64,000 nt of DNA. Origin: Anaerolineaceae bacterium. GTDB taxonomy: Bacteria; Chloroflexota; Anaerolineae; Anaerolineales; Anaerolineaceae. Position numbers and translations under genes: made by a program. Shown in pieces: positions 60,048 to 64,000 of this stretch; positions within the stretch are counted from its first letter, which is position 1, and each line of letters starts with the position of its first letter. Under the pieces are notes generated by a model. It was not told the origin of the DNA and made no database searches. It saw only the letters and a program-made list of their open reading frames with translations. Location: NCBI GenBank assembly GCA_016841365.1, contig JAENZI010000016.1, positions 1-64,000 of the forward strand, read 5' to 3'.

Positions 60048-60112
60048 TCCGTTGAATTGGTGATACATTTCACTAATTTAATTCACAAGAGATGGTAAAA
60101 TAAATTCGATAA

Positions 60113-61168
<1,056 letters not shown>

Positions 61169-61197
61169 TTTTCGAGTTAGAGAACATTGAATTAAAG

Positions 61198-61238
61198 ATG
61201 CGTAATGTGCTGCTAGTGGATGCACATTACGCATTTTC
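61198..61238 (+). terminator. Hairpin between gap and pgk
   Basis: ATGCGTAATGTGC (61198-61210) and GCACATTACGCAT (61222-61234) form a perfect 13-bp stem followed by TTTTC. It would end or reduce transcription from gap into pgk, allowing different levels. Confidence 0.75.
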
Positions 61239-61259
61239 TATAAAAGGAGCGAGCGTTAA

Positions 61260-62435
61260 ATGTTTAATAAAAAAATGGTAACAGATTTTGATGTGCGAGA
61301 TAAAAAGGTGTTGGTGCGTGTTGATTTCAACGTGCCGATCCAGGATGGCAAAGTGGGGGATGATACCCGCATTCAAGCAGCCTTGCCCACGATCAAGTAT
61401 TTGCTGGAGCATGAGGCTGCTGTGATCTTGTGTTCACACCTGGGTCGTCCCAAGGGCGAGTATGCAGAAGAATTCAGCCTGAAGCCGGTGGCAGAGTATC
61501 TTGGAACGCTGCTTGACGCCAAAGTCATATTTGCGGAGGATTGCATCGGCGAAAAAGCGGAATTGGCTGTCGAAGCATTGCAGACGGGCGAGGTGCTGGT
61601 GCTTGAAAACACCCGTTTCCATGCCGGCGAGAAGAAGAATGACCCGGGAATGGCAAAACAATTAGCCTCGCTGGCGGATCTGTATGTAAATGATGCTTTC
61701 GGCTCAGCGCATCGTGCCCATGCATCCACAGCAGGGGTTGCTGAACATCTGCCGGCAGCAGCAGGCTTTTTGTTGGAGAAAGAAATCAAGTATCTCGGTA
61801 ACACGATTGCCGAGCCGGAGCGTCCCTTTGTGGCGATTCTGGGCGGTGCCAAAGTCAGTGACAAGATTGGCGTGATTGAGAACCTGCTTGAAAAAGCTGA
61901 CAGCATCTTGATCGGCGGCGGCATGGCAAATACCTTCTTCAAAGCCCAGGGATTTGATATGGCGGATTCACTGGTTGAGGATGATGTTTTGGATATCGCT
62001 AAAGAACTGCTGGAAAAAGCCAGCGGGAAGCTTGTGCTCCCTGTGGATGTGGTGATTGCAGATGCCTTTGATGCAAACGCTGTGGAAAAGGTAATGGATG
62101 TCGGCGATGTCCCTGCAGGCTGGCGGATTTTGGATATCGGTCCTCGCACGGTTGCAGCTTTTGCCGAGATTATTAATCAGGCTGGCACCGTGGTTTGGAA
62201 CGGCCCGATGGGCGTGTTTGAGTTTACAAAGTTCGCTAAAGGAACGTTTGAAATCGCTAAGGCTGTTGCCGAGAGCGACGCCATTGGGATTGTCGGCGGC
62301 GGCGATTCTGCTTCAGCCATCAAGAAGTCTGGCCTGGAAGATAAGATCACCCATATATCCACGGGCGGCGGCGCCTCGCTGGAAATGCTGGAAGGCAAAG
62401 TTCTCCCCGGTCTGGCTGCGTTGGACGACAAGTAA
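61260..62435 (+). CDS. pgk: Phosphoglycerate kinase
   Basis: A 391-residue PGK, full length, which makes ATP from 1,3-bisphosphoglycerate. It begins [22 protein letters not shown], with the substrate loop [30 protein letters not shown], and ends with the nucleotide site [48 protein letters not shown] precedes the ATG. It is read with gap past a hairpin; a terminator follows. Confidence 0.98.
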   Translation: MFNKKMVTDFDVRDKKVLVRVDFNVPIQDGKVGDDTRIQAALPTIKYLLEHEAAVILCSHLGRPKGEYAEEFSLKPVAEYLGTLLDAKVIFAEDCIGEKAELAVEALQTGEVLVLENTRFHAGEKKNDPGMAKQLASLADLYVNDAFGSAHRAHASTAGVAEHLPAAAGFLLEKEIKYLGNTIAEPERPFVAILGGAKVSDKIGVIENLLEKADSILIGGGMANTFFKAQGFDMADSLVEDDVLDIAKELLEKASGKLVLPVDVVIADAFDANAVEKVMDVGDVPAGWRILDIGPRTVAAFAEIINQAGTVVWNGPMGVFEFTKFAKGTFEIAKAVAESDAIGIVGGGDSASAIKKSGLEDKITHISTGGGASLEMLEGKVLPGLAALDDK

Positions 62436-62455
62436 AATCGATAACATTATCAAAC

Positions 62456-62491
62456 AAAGAGCTGCTCATAGAATTTGGGCGGCTCTTTTTT
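62456..62491 (+). terminator. Terminator of pgk
   Basis: AAAGAGCTGC pairs with GCGGCTCTTT (one G-U), followed by a run of T. It starts about 20 bases after the stop. Confidence 0.85.
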
Positions 62492-62607
62492 GTTAAACTG
62501 ATTGTGTGTTGATTACCTGAACTTTAAAATTAGCGAACTTCTTGACACTAAATTTATTTTAATTTATTCTTATTTAAAACCATTTTCTCATCTACTGGAG
62601 GTGTCAA

Positions 62608-64000
62608 TTGAATATCCATCAAAAGCGCTTTTTGTGCATATCGTTACTTGCATTATTGTTCTTGGTGATCGGTGGGTTTGATGAAGTTAAGGCTCTGGGG
62701 ACGGAGATTTTTGTCAGTGTGGATGGGAGTGGGACGGCATGTTCGCAAGCGGCGCCCTGTCTTTTCACTCAGGGTCTGGCGAATGCCGTTCATGGGGATA
62801 CGATCTTTTTCAAGGGCGGCAATTATACCGGCAGTACAGATCCAATTATTGAAGTTACTCAAGGGATATTATTGATTGGCGGTTGGGACGGAGTCGCAAC
62901 GGGTGGTTTGAATATTGACCCTCAAGCATTTCCGACAGTCATTGATGGCGAAGGTGTACGAGGAATATTGGAAATTAATCTGGCTGACGATACTCATCAG
63001 GTGAATATTGAAGGTTTTACGTTGCAAAACGGTTATGCTGACTATGGCGGTGCAATTAATATCAAGGATGGTCGTGTCGAAATTGAAGATAACATTATTC
63101 AAAATAACGCTTCTAATAATTATGGGGGCGGGATTTATGGAAATGCAAAAGATGGGCTAGAGATCATTAATAATCTCTTATCAGGGAATACCGCTGTTTG
63201 GGGCGGTGGGGGCATCCATATTAACAGGTCGTTGAATCCTGAAAAAGCGATCATTGAAAGTAATCTATTTTCAGCCAATTCTACCGGTGCAAGTGGTTAC
63301 GGCGGTGCTATTGAGATTAGCCGTTCTTCTGCATTAATCAATGCGAATATTATTGCAAATACATTCAATACAAGTTCCACAATTTTGATAACAGCTGACG
63401 AATTAGTCGAGGTGACCAACAATCTCATCTACTGGGATACCTATAGTTCAGCGAACGCCAGTGCGCTCAATATTTGGTATGACACGGGAGAAGTGACACA
63501 GGTGGTCAACAATACTATTGTTAATGCTCATTTAGGAGTTAAAGATACGCTTGACGCTGCGGCCAACGTCACCAACAATATCTTTTATGGCTGCTGGAAA
63601 AGCATCCAAACCGTGAGTGATGGGAATGTTGCCGGGTTCAGAAACTTGTTTTTTAATAACACAGATGACCCATTTACCTTAACGAATCCGGTCACCGGTT
63701 TGGATCCCTTGTTTGTTGACCCCACAAATTACGACTATCATATCCAATCAAGCTCGCCTGCAAAGGATGGCGGGGCATCCGTCCCTCTCACCAGTGATTT
63801 TGAGGAAGACATTCGACCTTTGGGAATTGGGTACGATATTGGTGCTGATGAATATAATCACACGCCTATTTTCACAAGTTCCCCCGTTACACAGGCAAAA
63901 GAAGGTGAGGTTTATCAATATTCGATTACTGCCTCAGACCCGGATGTTGCTACAGGGGATGTGCTTATGTTCAGTGCAACAACGAAACCCCCTTGGTTAA
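62608..64000 (+). CDS. Large secreted beta-helix protein (3' end outside the window)
   Basis: An open frame of 464 codons that runs off the window; missed by the ORF track because of the TTG start (GGAGG seven bases upstream). A signal peptide (FLCISLLALLFLVIGGF) is followed by a right-handed parallel beta-helix domain: FVSVDGSGTACSQAAPCLFTQGLANAVHGDTIFFKGG then NGYADYGGAI, NNYGGGIYG, NTAVWGGGGIHI repeats, closing with DPLFVDPTNYDYHIQSSSPAKDGG and DIGADEY. After it begins a cadherin-like/Ig module (PIFTSSPVTQAKEGEVYQYSITASDPD). Likely a cell-surface or extracellular polysaccharide-binding or lyase-like protein of large size. Confidence 0.88.
   Translation, partial: MNIHQKRFLCISLLALLFLVIGGFDEVKALGTEIFVSVDGSGTACSQAAPCLFTQGLANAVHGDTIFFKGGNYTGSTDPIIEVTQGILLIGGWDGVATGGLNIDPQAFPTVIDGEGVRGILEINLADDTHQVNIEGFTLQNGYADYGGAINIKDGRVEIEDNIIQNNASNNYGGGIYGNAKDGLEIINNLLSGNTAVWGGGGIHINRSLNPEKAIIESNLFSANSTGASGYGGAIEISRSSALINANIIANTFNTSSTILITADELVEVTNNLIYWDTYSSANASALNIWYDTGEVTQVVNNTIVNAHLGVKDTLDAAANVTNNIFYGCWKSIQTVSDGNVAGFRNLFFNNTDDPFTLTNPVTGLDPLFVDPTNYDYHIQSSSPAKDGGASVPLTSDFEEDIRPLGIGYDIGADEYNHTPIFTSSPVTQAKEGEVYQYSITASDPDVATGDVLMFSATTKPPWL

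Overview
The window looks like chromosomal DNA of a fermentative bacterium of the Chloroflexota, most likely an Anaerolineae-type lineage. This is inferred from gene content and style: GC-rich bacterial genes, many TTG/GTG starts, several genes with a -10 box six bases before the start codon (leaderless mRNAs), a Gram-positive-type SOS box, archaeal-flavoured sugar enzymes, and many REP-like repeats built on 'GAGATTGCTTCG...GCAATGAC'. No rRNA or ribosomal protein is present to prove the taxon.

Region by region. (1) 0.1-3.2 kb: a minus-strand operon of a phytoene-desaturase-like FAD oxidoreductase, a short-chain dehydrogenase with a displaced catalytic lysine, and a SnoaL/NTF2-fold protein. 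(2) 3.2-5.2 kb: a small defence scar, made of a collapsed restriction-methylase pseudogene followed by an AT-rich gene whose C-terminus carries an Rx4H HEPN motif. (3) 5.2-16.4 kb: a compact phage-like head and tail-component cassette behind a GAAC-N4-GTTC SOS-type operator. It holds terminase, GH25 lysozyme, portal, a protease-capsid gene with a second in-frame start, a holin-like protein, a connector and two structural proteins. No integrase, repressor, replication gene or tape measure is visible. The 3' end of the capsid gene is followed by three further copies of its last codons that differ only synonymously. (4) 16.5-26.3 kb: GH1 beta-glucosidase, DUF4173 membrane protein, MFS transporter, DegV, YdcF-like and polysaccharide-deacetylase-like proteins, a solitary SPPY-type DNA methyltransferase, and an isochorismatase-like hydrolase. 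(5) 26.5-35.2 kb: small membrane proteins, tRNA-Phe with its own promoter and terminator, a dispersed repeat family, a lipoprotein with a SUMF1 fold, a Gly-rich secreted protein, an Asp/Glu racemase, catalase, and two tandem paralogous secreted proteins. (6) 35.6-41.4 kb: Gfo/Idh/MocA oxidoreductase, GNAT acetyltransferase, ABC exporter, and a GAF-PAS histidine kinase.

(7) 41.5-55.7 kb is the most interesting part: a sugar uptake and catabolism locus. An RpiR regulator sits behind a good promoter flanked by CTTCATGAAG palindromes. It is followed by an Rbs-type ABC importer, a cupin-type phosphoglucose isomerase, hexulose-phosphate synthase and isomerase, a ROK kinase, an ADP-dependent glucokinase/phosphofructokinase-family kinase, a class II aldolase and a mannose-6-phosphate-isomerase-like cupin. 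A facing minus-strand group adds a ribulose-phosphate-3-epimerase homologue, a P-loop kinase and a LacD-type aldolase. Together these could take an unusual hexose from uptake to triose phosphates using an archaeal-style enzyme set. The epimerase plus RpiR, Rbs-type importer and ROK kinase recalls allose operons, but the substrate is not proved.

(8) 56.2-62.4 kb: class III aminotransferase, ROK glucokinase and YvcK (divergent, both apparently leaderless), then gap and pgk separated by a hairpin. (9) From 62.6 kb a large secreted beta-helix protein, absent from the ORF track because it starts with TTG and runs off the window.
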